From NCBI RefSeq assembly GCF_006715395.1, contig NZ_VFNC01000001.1:620001-684000 (forward strand): 64,000 nucleotides of DNA, in the 5' to 3' direction. The DNA is from Streptomyces sp. SLBN-31 (GTDB lineage Bacteria; Actinomycetota; Actinomycetes; Streptomycetales; Streptomycetaceae). The notes beneath the pieces were generated by a model that ran no database searches, was not told where the DNA came from, and worked only from the letters and a program-made list of their open reading frames with translations. Every line of letters starts with the position of its first letter. Position 1 is the first letter of the stretch. Position numbers and translations under genes: made by a program. This document shows, piece by piece, positions 34,314-42,216 of the stretch.

Positions 34314-34343
34314 CCAATCCGGTCGGGCTCGGGGGCCGGATTC
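34314..34343 (+). promoter_or_regulatory. ECF-type promoter of the molybdoenzyme gene (leaderless)
   Basis: CCAATCC (34314-34320), 17 bp, GGATTC (34338-34343). The gene's GTG begins 5 nt after the -10 element, at the expected +1. No SD is present, so the transcript is probably leaderless. Confidence 0.75.
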
Positions 34344-34348
34344 CCCAC

Positions 34349-35940
34349 GTGAGCGAGAACGAGAAGGAACGCCGAATCCGGCCCGGCACCGTGGCGCTGG
34401 GAGCCCTCAGCGGTGCGCTGGCGGGCTTCGCGGCGCTCGCGTTCGCCGAGGCGGTGGCCGGGCTGGTCCGACCGCAGGCCGGTCCCGTGGTGGCGGTGGG
34501 CGGCGCGGCGATCGACCGCACCCCCACCCCCGTGAAGGACTGGGCGATCCGCCATTTCGGCACCGACGACAAACTCGTTCTGCAGCTCGGAATTCTCGCG
34601 GTGCTGACGCTCTTCGCGCTGCTGCTGGGAATTGCCGCACCGCGCTTCCGGCGCACCGCCGCTCTCGGCGTGCTGCTGTTCGGCGTGGTCGGCGCGGCCG
34701 CGGCGACGAGCCGCCCCGACTCGCGCGGCGTGGCGGACGCGCTGCCCTCGGTCGTCGGCGCCGTCGTCGGCGCGGTGGTGCTGTACGTCCTCGCGGGCCG
34801 CCTCGCGCCCCGGCCTCCGGCCACGACCGAGCGGGAAGCGGCACCCGGCGACCGGGACCGGCGCGGGTTCGTGATCACCGCGACGGCCGCCGCTCTGGCC
34901 TCGGCCGGGGCTGGTGCGCTGGGCCGGTCGCTCGGCGGCGCGGCCGGCCGGGACGCGGTGGCTTCCCGCCGGGCCGTGATGCTGCCCGCTCCCGCCTCCC
35001 CGGCGGCCGCCGTCCCTCGTGGCGCGGGGCTGCGCATCCCCGGGATCAGCCCCTTCACCACGCCGAACGGCTCCTTCTACCGGGTCGACACCGCCCTGGT
35101 GGTGCCGAAGGTCGACGCCACCGCCTGGCGGCTGCGCATCCACGGCAAGGGAGTCGCCCGGCCCCGCAAGCTCACCTACGACGACCTCGTGCGACGCGAG
35201 CTGATCGAACGGGACATCACGCTCACCTGCGTCTCGAACGAGGTCGGCGGCCCCTACGTCGGCACGCCCGCTGGATCGGCGTACGCCTGGCCGATCTGCT
35301 GGCCGAGTGCGGGGTGCGCCCGCCCTCCCGGGGCGGCCCGGCCGACCAGCTCGTGGCCCGCTCGGTCGACGGCATGACCATCGGCAGCCCCGTCGAGGAC
35401 GTGATGGACGGCCGTGACGCCCTCCTGGCCGTCGGGATGAACGGCGAACCCCTGCCCTTCGCGCACGGCTTCCCCGTCCGCATGGTGGTGCCCGGCCTCT
35501 ACGGCTTCGTCTCCGCCTGCAAGTGGATCGAGGACATCGAACTCACCACGTTCGACGCCTACGATCCCTACTGGGTGAAGCGCGGCTGGGCCCGCCGGGC
35601 CCCCGTCAGGACGCAGTCCCGGATCGACACCCCCAAGCCCTTCGCCCGTCCCTCCGCCGGCACGGTCATGGTCGCCGGGGTCGCCTGGGCCCAGCACCGC
35701 GGCATCGACAAGGTCGAGGTCCGTGTCGACGACGGGCCCTGGCGGGAGGCCCGGCTGGCCGCCGAGGACAGCCGCGACACCTGGCGCCAGTGGTCCATCC
35801 CCTGGGAGGCCGCCAAGGGGAGCCACACCCTCACCGTGCGCGCCGCCGACCGCACCGGCCGGCTCCAGACCGCCAGACGCACCCGGACCGTCCCCGACGG
35901 TGCCAGTGGATGGCACTCCGTCGTCGTGACCGTCGACTGA
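34349..35940 (+). pseudogene. Membrane molybdopterin oxidoreductase (SUOX fold), frameshifted
   Basis: A gene of about 530 codons for a sulfite-oxidase-fold molybdoenzyme with an N-terminal membrane part: four or five helices (for example TVALGALSGALAGFAALAF), then the Mo-pterin domain with the Cys ligand in DITLTCVSNEVGG, and a C-terminal dimerisation domain. The frame breaks at about 35266: the first frame ends at 35377 with unrelated residues, while the family sequence continues in another frame (WIGVRLADLLAECG). Inserting one G between 35266 and 35267 restores it. A sequencing error is possible; otherwise the gene is inactivated after the metal-binding Cys. The fasciclin gene follows at 75 bp. 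Confidence 0.8.
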
Positions 35941-36014
35941 CCCGCTCCTCGGACCACCTTTCCCGATCCGTACGCCCGCGGCACCCCGCCGCGGAACCCG
36001 ACAGGAGAACCATG

Positions 36015-36674
36015 ATGAACACCCGTATCCGTCGTACCGCCGTCACCCTGGCCGCCGCGGCCGTCCTGCCGCTCGCCCTGAGCGCCTGCTCCGACAGCGG
36101 CAGCGACTCCGCCAAGTCCGACTCCTCGTCGAAGGCGTCCGCCTCGGCCTCCGCGTCGGACGACGGCATGACCGGCGCCGGCAGCACCGTCTCGGCGGAC
36201 AAGCCCTTCGGAGCGGCCTGCTCGGCCGTGCCGAAGGACGGCGCCGGTTCCTTCGACGGCATGGCCCAGGACCCCGTGGCCACCGCCGCCTCCAACAACC
36301 CCGCCCTGTCCACCCTCGTGACGGCGGTGAAGAAGGCCGGTCTGGTCGACACCCTCAACAACGCTCAGAACATCACGGTGTTCGCCCCGACCAACGACGC
36401 CTTCGCGAAGATCCCCAAGGCCACCCTGGACAAGGTCCTCAACGACAAGGCCCAGCTGACGAAGATCCTCACCTACCACGTCGTCGGCAAGCAGCTCACC
36501 CCCGCGGACCTGGAGAAGGGCTCCTACGAGACGCTGGAGAAGTCCAAGATCACCACCTCCGGCTCCGGTGAGTCCTACACCGTCAACGGCTCCGCCAAGG
36601 TCGTCTGCGGCAACGTCAAGACTGCCAACGCGACCGTCTACATCATCGACTCCGTCCTGATGCCGACCAGCTGA
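36015..36674 (+). CDS. Fasciclin-domain lipoprotein
   Basis: A 219-residue secreted lipoprotein. The signal peptide ends in the lipobox LSAC with Cys25. After a Ser/Ala/Asp-rich linker, residues about 85-219 form one fasciclin (FAS1) domain with NITVFAPTNDAFAKIP and the later LTYHVVGKQL motif. In M. tuberculosis the SigK targets MPT70/MPT83 are fasciclin proteins, which supports a link with the sigK gene here. It has no CCAATCC promoter of its own and is probably co-transcribed with the molybdoenzyme. The ATG at 36015 is 6 nt after AGGAGA; one codon earlier is also ATG. Confidence 0.9.
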   Translation: MNTRIRRTAVTLAAAAVLPLALSACSDSGSDSAKSDSSSKASASASASDDGMTGAGSTVSADKPFGAACSAVPKDGAGSFDGMAQDPVATAASNNPALSTLVTAVKKAGLVDTLNNAQNITVFAPTNDAFAKIPKATLDKVLNDKAQLTKILTYHVVGKQLTPADLEKGSYETLEKSKITTSGSGESYTVNGSAKVVCGNVKTANATVYIIDSVLMPTS

Positions 36675-36686
36675 CGCGTCCCCAGG

Positions 36687-36728
36687 GGCCGGGCGGCACC
36701 ACCCCGCGGTGGTGCCCGGCCTCTTTTT
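36687..36728 (+). terminator. Terminator after fasciclin gene
   Basis: A stem of about 14 bp (GGCCGGG...GCACCACC with GGTGGTGCCCGGCC), one small bulge, followed by TCTTTTT. A classic intrinsic terminator. Confidence 0.88.
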
Positions 36729-36807
36729 CCGCGGTTCCCGCGTCACAGGGCCCGCCGCGACGGGTCCAAGGAAGTGAAGACAGAGACGGCCAGGAAAGGA
36801 ACGTGCC

Positions 36808-37320
36808 ATGACCACGCAGACCCCCCAGACCGCACTCACCGGCAAGGACGCGTCCACGCCGCGCACGGGCGGGGCGCCGGCGAAGACGACGGCCGTGTCC
36901 GGCGGCGCGACCGGTGCCGACCAGCCGGCCGCCGACCGCGGCCGGACGTCGATCGCCGACGTGGTCGTCGTGAAGGTCGCGGGCATCGCGGCCCGCGAGA
37001 TCCCCGGCGTCCACGACATGGGCGGCGGCCTCTCCCGCACCGTCGGCGCGGTGCGCGACCGCGTCCCCGGGGGGCGGTCCAACATCGGCCGCGGCGTCAA
37101 GGTCGAGGTGGGCGAGCGGCAGACCGCCATCGACCTGGACCTCGTCGTCGAGTACGGCGTCGCCATCACGGACGTCTCCAGGGACGTGCGGGAGAACGTC
37201 ATCTCCGCGGTCGAGCGGATCACCGGCCTGGAGGTCGTCGAGGTGAACATCACCGTCAACGACGTCCGGCTGCCCGAGGAGGAGGAGCCCGAGACCGCGG
37301 CCGCGGCCCGCGTGGAGTAA
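36808..37320 (+). CDS. Asp23/Gls24 family envelope stress protein
   Basis: A 170-residue protein. The first 45 residues are a Thr/Ala/Gly-rich leader. The Asp23 domain runs from about residue 48 to 155: IADVVVVKVAGIAAREIPGV, then GVKVEVGERQTAIDLDLVVEYG, then VRENVISAVERITGLEVVEV. It is clearly full length for the family. The SD AGGAAAGGAAC precedes the ATG. It heads an operon with a small membrane protein and a membrane anchor, comparable to the Asp23-AmaP system of Firmicutes, which sits at the membrane and responds to envelope stress. Confidence 0.92.
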   Translation: MTTQTPQTALTGKDASTPRTGGAPAKTTAVSGGATGADQPAADRGRTSIADVVVVKVAGIAAREIPGVHDMGGGLSRTVGAVRDRVPGGRSNIGRGVKVEVGERQTAIDLDLVVEYGVAITDVSRDVRENVISAVERITGLEVVEVNITVNDVRLPEEEEPETAAAARVE

Positions 37321-37353
37321 CGGCCGTCGATCCGGGTGAGAGGGGACCAGAGC

Positions 37354-37539
37354 ATGAGCACAGCGTTCATGGGGATGATCGCGGGCATGGCCCTAGCGTT
37401 CGCCGGCTACTTCGGCGGGTTCGGCGCCTTCCTGCTCGTGGCCGCGCTCGGCGGTCTGGGCTGGGCGCTGGGCCGGTGGGCCGAGAGCGGCGGCAGCGTC
37501 CGGGACGTCCGTGACGTCTTCGAGCGGAGCCGCCGATGA
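37354..37539 (+). CDS. Small membrane protein of Asp23 operon (DUF2273-like)
   Basis: A 61-residue protein with two closely spaced hydrophobic segments (MGMIAGMALAFAGYFGGFGA and FLLVAALGGLGWALG) and a charged C-terminus (RDVRDVFERSRR). Size, topology and position match the DUF2273-type small membrane proteins found between Asp23 and its anchor. The ATG at 37354 has GAGAGGGGA upstream. It overlaps the next gene by 4 nt. Confidence 0.78.
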   Translation: MSTAFMGMIAGMALAFAGYFGGFGAFLLVAALGGLGWALGRWAESGGSVRDVRDVFERSRR

Positions 37540-38267
37540 CCGCGGCCGCGGAACGGGGGACCACCACCGTCTCGCAGGGGGCGGTGCGCAGAATCGCCGA
37601 GCGGGCGGCCACCGAGGCGCGGGCCGGCCGGGTGGTCGGCTCGGCGGCGTCCGTACGGGGCACGAGCGCCGAGGTGTCCCTCAAGCTGACGTTGCCGTAT
37701 CCGGCTCCGCCGGCCGACAGCGTGCGGGAGGTCCAGTCCCACGTCACGCAGCGGACCCGGCCCCTGACGGGACTCGACGTCCACCCGCCGCGCATCGGCG
37801 TCACGGCACTCACGCCGACGGCCACCTCCACGGCGTGGGACGCCCTCCCGGCGGCCGCCGGGCCGCGTACGCCCCGGCGGTGGTGGTCGCGGCGCGGGAT
37901 GCCGGTCGCCCTGCTGGCCTGGGTCGCGGCCGTGAGCTGCGGTGCGCTCGCCTTCGACCTGTTCCGCGTGCACCTCGCGGACCGGCCGGCGGCCGCCTGG
38001 CGCACCGGTGCCGTGCACTGGCTGTCGGCCCACGGCCCCGGTGATCCGGCGGTGGTCGCCGCAGGCGCGCTGATCGCTCTCATGGGCGCGTTGATGATCC
38101 TGCTCGCCCTCGCGCCCGGCCGCCGCGACCAGTGGACCGTGGACGCCCCCGCGGCCCGCGTGGCCGTGGCGGTGGACCGCTCGGCCTGGTTCCAGGAGGC
38201 GCGGGCACCCCGGGCCGGCGGCAGCAGCTGGGTGTCGATGTGCAGCAGCGTGGTATTGCGGGAGTAG
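37536..38267 (+). CDS. Asp23 membrane-anchor-like protein, 3' end replaced
   Basis: A 243-codon frame. The N-terminal 100 residues resemble Asp23-like sequence (VSQGAVRRIAERAATEARAG ... VREVQSHV). Two transmembrane helices follow (LLAWVAAVSCGALAFDLF and GALIALMGALMILLALA), as in AmaP/DUF6286 proteins. Up to about residue 217 (VAVDRSA) the protein looks normal. The last 26 residues do not: they are antisense to the FAD oxidoreductase remnant, so the native C-terminal domain was lost in a deletion with its junction at about 38186-38190. The remaining protein may be stable but incomplete. Confidence 0.8.
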   Translation: MTAAAERGTTTVSQGAVRRIAERAATEARAGRVVGSAASVRGTSAEVSLKLTLPYPAPPADSVREVQSHVTQRTRPLTGLDVHPPRIGVTALTPTATSTAWDALPAAAGPRTPRRWWSRRGMPVALLAWVAAVSCGALAFDLFRVHLADRPAAAWRTGAVHWLSAHGPGDPAVVAAGALIALMGALMILLALAPGRRDQWTVDAPAARVAVAVDRSAWFQEARAPRAGGSSWVSMCSSVVLRE

Positions 38268-39181
38268 CGGAAGGCGCCCAGCACCTCCCGTTCCCGCTCG
38301 CTCGCGTCGGCCAGCAGACGCAGCGCCTGGTCCGGGTGGACCGCGATCACGACGGCGTCGTACGACTCGGTCGTGCCGTCCTCGGATGTGAGGTCGGCCC
38401 CGTCGGCGTGCCGGTGCACCGCCCGCACGGGTGTGCCGGTGCGCACCTCGGCGATCTGCTTGGCGATCCGGTCGACGTACTCGCGCGAACCCCCGGTGAC
38501 CGTGCGCCAGGTGGGGGAGCCGCTCACCGAGAGCATCCCGTGGTGGTCCATGAAGCGGAACAAGTAGGCGGCCGGGTAGCGCTGGGCGGTGCCGGCGTCG
38601 CACGACCACACCGCGGACACCAGCGGCGTCATGAAGTGGCTGCGGAAGTAAGCGGAGAAGCCCTCCCGCTCCAGGAACCGGCCCAGGGTGAGCGAGGCGT
38701 CGCCGCCGGCGTCCAGCAGTCGCCGGGCCGTCCGGTGGAAGACCGGCACCTCGGCCAGCAGCCGCAGGTACGGGCTCCGCAGCAGGTTGCCCGGCCGTGG
38801 GAACAGGCCGGCCGGGCCGCGGGCGCCGGCGTACTCGAGGCCGCACCCGTCGCACCGCACCGACATGCTCATCGCCGACTCCTGCGTGGCGACGCCGAGT
38901 TCGTCGAAGAGCCGCAGCAGACGCGGATAGGTACGGCGGTTGTGCACGATGAACCCGGAGTCCACGCGGTGCATCCGGCCGTCGTGCGGTGAGACCAGCT
39001 CATGCGTGCGCGCGTGCCCGCCGAGCCGGTCGTCGGCCTCGTACAGGGTGACGTGACGGTTGCGCCCCAGGACGTGGGCCGCGGTCAGTCACGCCACGCC
39101 GGAGCCCACCATGGTCGTCCGCCCCCGACGCCCTGACCTGCCCTGCGGGCCGTGCCGGGCGTCCGTCGACGTCCGCTCCAT
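38188..39181 (-). pseudogene. FAD-dependent amine-oxidase-type oxidoreductase, nonsense plus 3' deletion
   Basis: Remnant of an NAD(P)/FAD-binding oxidoreductase of the type encoded beside mycobacterial sigK (Rv0449c-like). The original ATG at 39181 has GGGAGGA upstream. The dinucleotide motif reads MVGSGVA then TGA (39091-39089) where GGA, glycine, is expected, and continues LTAAHVLGRNRHVTLYEADD. After this stop the frame stays open and family-like (RVDSGFIVHNRRTYPRLLRL, SVSGSPTWRTVTGGSREYVD, RYSRNTTLLHID) until about 38189, where similarity ends at the fusion with the Asp23-anchor gene; about 100 residues are missing. Two independent lesions make it a pseudogene. Confidence 0.85.
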
Positions 39182-39190
39182 CTCGTTCCT

Positions 39191-39232
39191 CCCGCTCCGG
39201 TGATCGGCGATCCGGGTGTGATCCGGAGCGGG
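39191..39232. other. Inverted repeat in the leader of the FAD pseudogene
   Basis: CCCGCTCCGG (39191-39200) and its complement CCGGAGCGGG (39223-39232) bracket the -10 region and start site of the minus-strand ECF-type promoter. On the minus strand it overlaps the SD, so it could be an operator or an RNA hairpin. No function is established. Confidence 0.4.
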
Positions 39233-39248
39233 CCGTGCGGTGGATTGG
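39221..39248 (-). promoter_or_regulatory. ECF-type promoter of the FAD pseudogene (CCAATCC-N17-GGAT)
   Basis: On the minus strand CCAATCC (39248-39242), 17 bp, GGAT (39224-39221). The start would be near 39214, about 33 nt before the SD-supported ATG at 39181. The promoter has outlived its gene. Confidence 0.7.
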
Positions 39249-39350
39249 CCGCTGTCGGGGCAGCCGGAGACCGGCCCGGGCGGACCGCGCCTTTCCGTAA
39301 GGTGGCAGGTGCGAGACGCCGGTGAGGCAGGTCGAAGGGGTGGTTTCGAG

Positions 39351-40169
39351 GTGTGCGGACGGTATGCGGCGAGTCGGCGGCCGGAGGAGCTCGCCGGGAT
39401 CTTCGAGATAGAGAAGGCGGAGGAGCCCGAGGAGACGTTCGCGCCGGACTACAACGTGGCCCCCACCAAGGAGGTCTACGCCGTCCTGGACCGCCCGCTC
39501 AAGGACGTCGAGGACCCGCGCCCGGTGCGCCAGCTGCGCAGCCTCAAGTGGGGTCTGGTGCCGTCCTGGTCCAAGTCCCCCGAGGGCGCCGCGCGGATGA
39601 TCAACGCCCGCGCGGAGACCGTCCACGAGAAGCCGTCGTACCGGCGGGCCTTCTCCTCCCGCCGTTGCATCATCCCCGCCGACGGCTACTACGAGTGGGT
39701 CACCGGCACGCAGGAGCGGGATCTGGAGGTCGAGGGCAGGAAGAAGCGGCCGCGCAAGCAGCCGTACTTCGTGCTGCCCGCCGACGGCTCGGTCTTCGCG
39801 ATGGCCGGCCTGTACGAGTTCTGGCGCGACAAGACCCTCCCCGACGACCACCCGCAGGCCTGGTGGGTCACCTGCTCGGTGATCACCACCGAGGCCGAGA
39901 CCACGCCCCTGGCCGTCTCCCCGGCCGAGGGCCCGCGCTCGCTGGCGGAGATCCACCCCCGCATGCCGCTGATGCTCACCCCCGACCGCTGGGACGGCTG
40001 GCTCGACCCCTCCCGCACCGACCCGGAGGACCTGCGCGGTCTCCTGTCCCCGCCCCCGCCGGGCCTGATGCGCGCCTACCCGGTCTCCACGGCCGTCAGC
40101 AACGTCCGCAACAACGGCCCGGAGCTGCTCAAGGAGCTGGACGGCCCCGAAGAGGGCACACTCTTCTGA
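39351..40169 (+). CDS. SRAP-domain protein (YedK/HMCES family)
   Basis: A 272-residue SOS-response-associated peptidase domain protein that forms thiazolidine crosslinks with abasic sites in single-stranded DNA. The start is fixed by the catalytic Cys2: GTG-TGC-GGA gives MCGRYAASR, and Met is removed to expose Cys. Other active-site elements are NARAET, PADGYYEW with the Glu, and AEIHPRMPLML with the His. It begins the conserved block leading to sigR, with the hydrolase gene 1 bp downstream. Confidence 0.93.
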   Translation: MCGRYAASRRPEELAGIFEIEKAEEPEETFAPDYNVAPTKEVYAVLDRPLKDVEDPRPVRQLRSLKWGLVPSWSKSPEGAARMINARAETVHEKPSYRRAFSSRRCIIPADGYYEWVTGTQERDLEVEGRKKRPRKQPYFVLPADGSVFAMAGLYEFWRDKTLPDDHPQAWWVTCSVITTEAETTPLAVSPAEGPRSLAEIHPRMPLMLTPDRWDGWLDPSRTDPEDLRGLLSPPPPGLMRAYPVSTAVSNVRNNGPELLKELDGPEEGTLF

Positions 40170-40170
40170 C

Positions 40171-40800
40171 GTGACGACCGAGATCATCCCTACGGAGGCG
40201 GGCGACGCCCGCATCACCTGGCACCCCGCGGACCGTGCCCGGCTCGTGCTGGCCGTGAGCCACGGCGCGGGCGGCGGCATCGAGGCCCGGGACCTGCGGG
40301 CGCTGGCCGCGGCCCTCCCGGCCCACGGCGTGAGCGTCGCCCTCGTGGAGCAGCCCTGGCGGGTGGCCGGCAAGAAGGTGGCGCCGGCGCCCAGGACGCT
40401 CGACACCGGGTGGCGGGGAGTATGGCCCGCGCTGGTGAAGGCCGGGCCGCCGGTGATCTCCGGCGGCCGCAGCGCCGGGGCCCGGGTGGCCTGCCGTACG
40501 GCCGTCGAGCTCGGCGCCCGTGCCGTTCTGGCGCTGAGCTTCCCGCTCCACCCGCCCGGGCGGCCGGAGAGGTCCCGGGCCGCGGAACTGCTCGGGGCCG
40601 GGGTGCCCGCCCTCGTCGTACAGGGCGGCAACGATCCCTTCGGCAGGCCGGAGGAGTTCCCCGACGGGGACTACCGCCTGGTCGAGGTCCCGCACGGCGA
40701 TCACGGCTTCGCGGTGCCGAAGAGGGCGGACATCACGCAGGAGCAGGCCGTGGCGCTCGTCACGGACGCGGTGGTGCAGTGGGCCGGGTCACTCGGGTAA
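40171..40800 (+). CDS. Alpha/beta hydrolase of the KANL3/Tex30 type
   Basis: A 209-residue alpha/beta hydrolase. The oxyanion region is SHGAGGG near residue 31, the nucleophile elbow is GGRSAGAR near residue 98, and acid and base are probably in VVQGGNDPFG and PHGDHGF. The compact fold without a cap fits the dienelactone-hydrolase/KANL3 group. It is coupled to the SRAP gene upstream (stop and GTG separated by 1 bp) and ends 7 bp before the SigR promoter. Substrate unknown. Confidence 0.85.
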   Translation: MTTEIIPTEAGDARITWHPADRARLVLAVSHGAGGGIEARDLRALAAALPAHGVSVALVEQPWRVAGKKVAPAPRTLDTGWRGVWPALVKAGPPVISGGRSAGARVACRTAVELGARAVLALSFPLHPPGRPERSRAAELLGAGVPALVVQGGNDPFGRPEEFPDGDYRLVEVPHGDHGFAVPKRADITQEQAVALVTDAVVQWAGSLG

Positions 40801-40806
40801 TGGGCC

Positions 40807-40833
40807 GGGAATGTTGCGGCCCCGGCCTCTGTT
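40807..40833 (+). promoter_or_regulatory. SigR-dependent autoregulatory promoter (sigRp2 type)
   Basis: GGGAAT (40807-40812), exactly 18 bp, GTT (40831-40833). A consensus SigR promoter; its transcript starts near 40840, upstream of the ATG at 40894 and so can produce the long SigR isoform. Confidence 0.9.
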
Positions 40834-41058
40834 GTGGCCGACAGAAGTGCTGAACCACCAGCACCGATCGTCGTCGGAGAGGAAGTCCGCCGCATGGGTT
40901 CGACCATCTGCCCGAGCCGTGAGCGCAGCGCTGACCTGGACTGGACGGTGCTGCACGCGGCCAAGACCACCCCTGTTCGGGGGGCGGCGGGGACGGGTCG
41001 TCGTCTATCCTCCAATTCCGGTGGTACCGGTCTCGGTGCTGCCCGGAACTTTGAGGAG

Positions 41059-41742
41059 GTGGGTCCGGTCACTGGGATCGACGCAGGGACCGACAACGGC
41101 CAGGCGGAGCAGCCCGAGGGCCAGGGCGTCAGCGCGGAGTCGACCTCGGAGCGCAGCGCGCGCTTTGAGCGGGACGCGCTCGAATTCCTCGACCAGATGT
41201 ACTCGGCCGCCCTGCGCATGACGCGCAACCCGGCCGACGCGGAGGACCTGGTGCAGGAGACGTACGCCAAGGCGTACGCGTCCTTCCACCAGTTCCGTGA
41301 GGGCACCAACCTCAAGGCGTGGCTGTACCGGATTCTCACGAACACCTTCATCAACTCCTACCGCAAGAAGCAGCGCGAGCCCCAGCGCAGTGCGGCGGAG
41401 GAGATCGAGGACTGGCAGCTCGCCCGCGCCGAGTCGCACATGTCGACCGGTCTGCGCTCCGCGGAGTCGCAGGCGCTCGACCACCTGCCGGACTCGGACG
41501 TGAAGGAAGCGCTCCAGGCGATCCCCGAGGAGTTCCGCATCGCCGTCTACCTCGCCGACGTAGAGGGCTTTGCGTACAAGGAGATCGCGGACATCATGGG
41601 GACACCCATCGGTACGGTGATGTCCCGGCTGCACCGGGGCCGCCGTCAACTGCGTGGCATGCTCGAGGACTACGCCCGTGAGCGCGGGCTGGTCCCGGCC
41701 GGCGCCGGAGAGTCGAACGAAGCGAAAGGCTCGGGCTCATGA
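41059..41742 (+). CDS. sigR: Thiol-stress ECF sigma factor SigR (with longer SigR' form)
   Basis: ECF sigma factor controlling the response to thiol oxidation and some antibiotics. The core form is 227 residues from GTG 41059 ([10 protein letters not shown]), with region 2 ([21 protein letters not shown] ... [11 protein letters not shown]) and region 4 ([24 protein letters not shown] ... [18 protein letters not shown]). In frame and exactly 55 codons upstream is ATG 40894 with GGAGAGGAAG as SD; this matches the known unstable SigR' isoform made from the stress-induced p2 transcript. Note that the SD-like GAGGAGG abuts the GTG at 41059, so the short-form start is inferred from homology. RsrA follows with an ATGA overlap. 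Confidence 0.95.
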   Translation: MGPVTGIDAGTDNGQAEQPEGQGVSAESTSERSARFERDALEFLDQMYSAALRMTRNPADAEDLVQETYAKAYASFHQFREGTNLKAWLYRILTNTFINSYRKKQREPQRSAAEEIEDWQLARAESHMSTGLRSAESQALDHLPDSDVKEALQAIPEEFRIAVYLADVEGFAYKEIADIMGTPIGTVMSRLHRGRRQLRGMLEDYARERGLVPAGAGESNEAKGSGS

Positions 41743-42050
41743 GCTGCGGAGAGCCGCACGAGACGGACTGCAGTGAGGTCCTCGACCACCTGTACGAGTT
41801 TCTCGACAGCGAGATGCCGGAAGTCGATCGCGACAAGTTCAAGCGGCACTTCAAGGAGTGCTCGCCGTGCCTGGAGAAGTACGGCCTGGAGCAGGCCGTG
41901 AAGAAGCTCGTCAAGCGCTGCTGCGGGCATGACGACGTACCGACCGACCTGCGCTCCAAGGTGATGGGGCGGATCGATCTGATCCGCTCCGGCCAGGCGG
42001 TCCCCGAGCACGACGTCACGGCGACCCCGGCGACTCCCCAGGAGTCGTGA
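41739..42050 (+). CDS. rsrA: Redox-sensitive zinc anti-sigma factor RsrA
   Basis: A 103-residue ZAS-family anti-sigma factor that binds SigR when reduced and releases it when disulfides form. The critical residues Cys11, His37, Cys41 and Cys44 are all present, along with Cys3, Cys61 and Cys62, the same seven-cysteine/His pattern as characterised RsrA. The ATG overlaps the sigR stop by 4 nt. It is cytoplasmic, with no membrane segment. Confidence 0.96.
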   Translation: MSCGEPHETDCSEVLDHLYEFLDSEMPEVDRDKFKRHFKECSPCLEKYGLEQAVKKLVKRCCGHDDVPTDLRSKVMGRIDLIRSGQAVPEHDVTATPATPQES

Positions 42051-42216
42051 CGGCCACCGGCGTGGCCCGGTGCACGGCCGTGTTCGTCTCGAACTGACAC
42101 GCTGCGCAAGCTTGTTCGGTCACTCGAACGTGCTAATCCCCCTTTCATAAGCCACGCGTTCCCCTGCCCCGCCCTAGGCTCGTCGGCCAGAGCAGGCACG
42201 GCCGGGGAGGGGTTTG

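Noticed and set aside
35941..36011. CCAATCC-type promoter for the fasciclin gene
   Set aside because: GATCC is present but no GGAT follows at 17 bp; the gene is probably read from the molybdoenzyme promoter.
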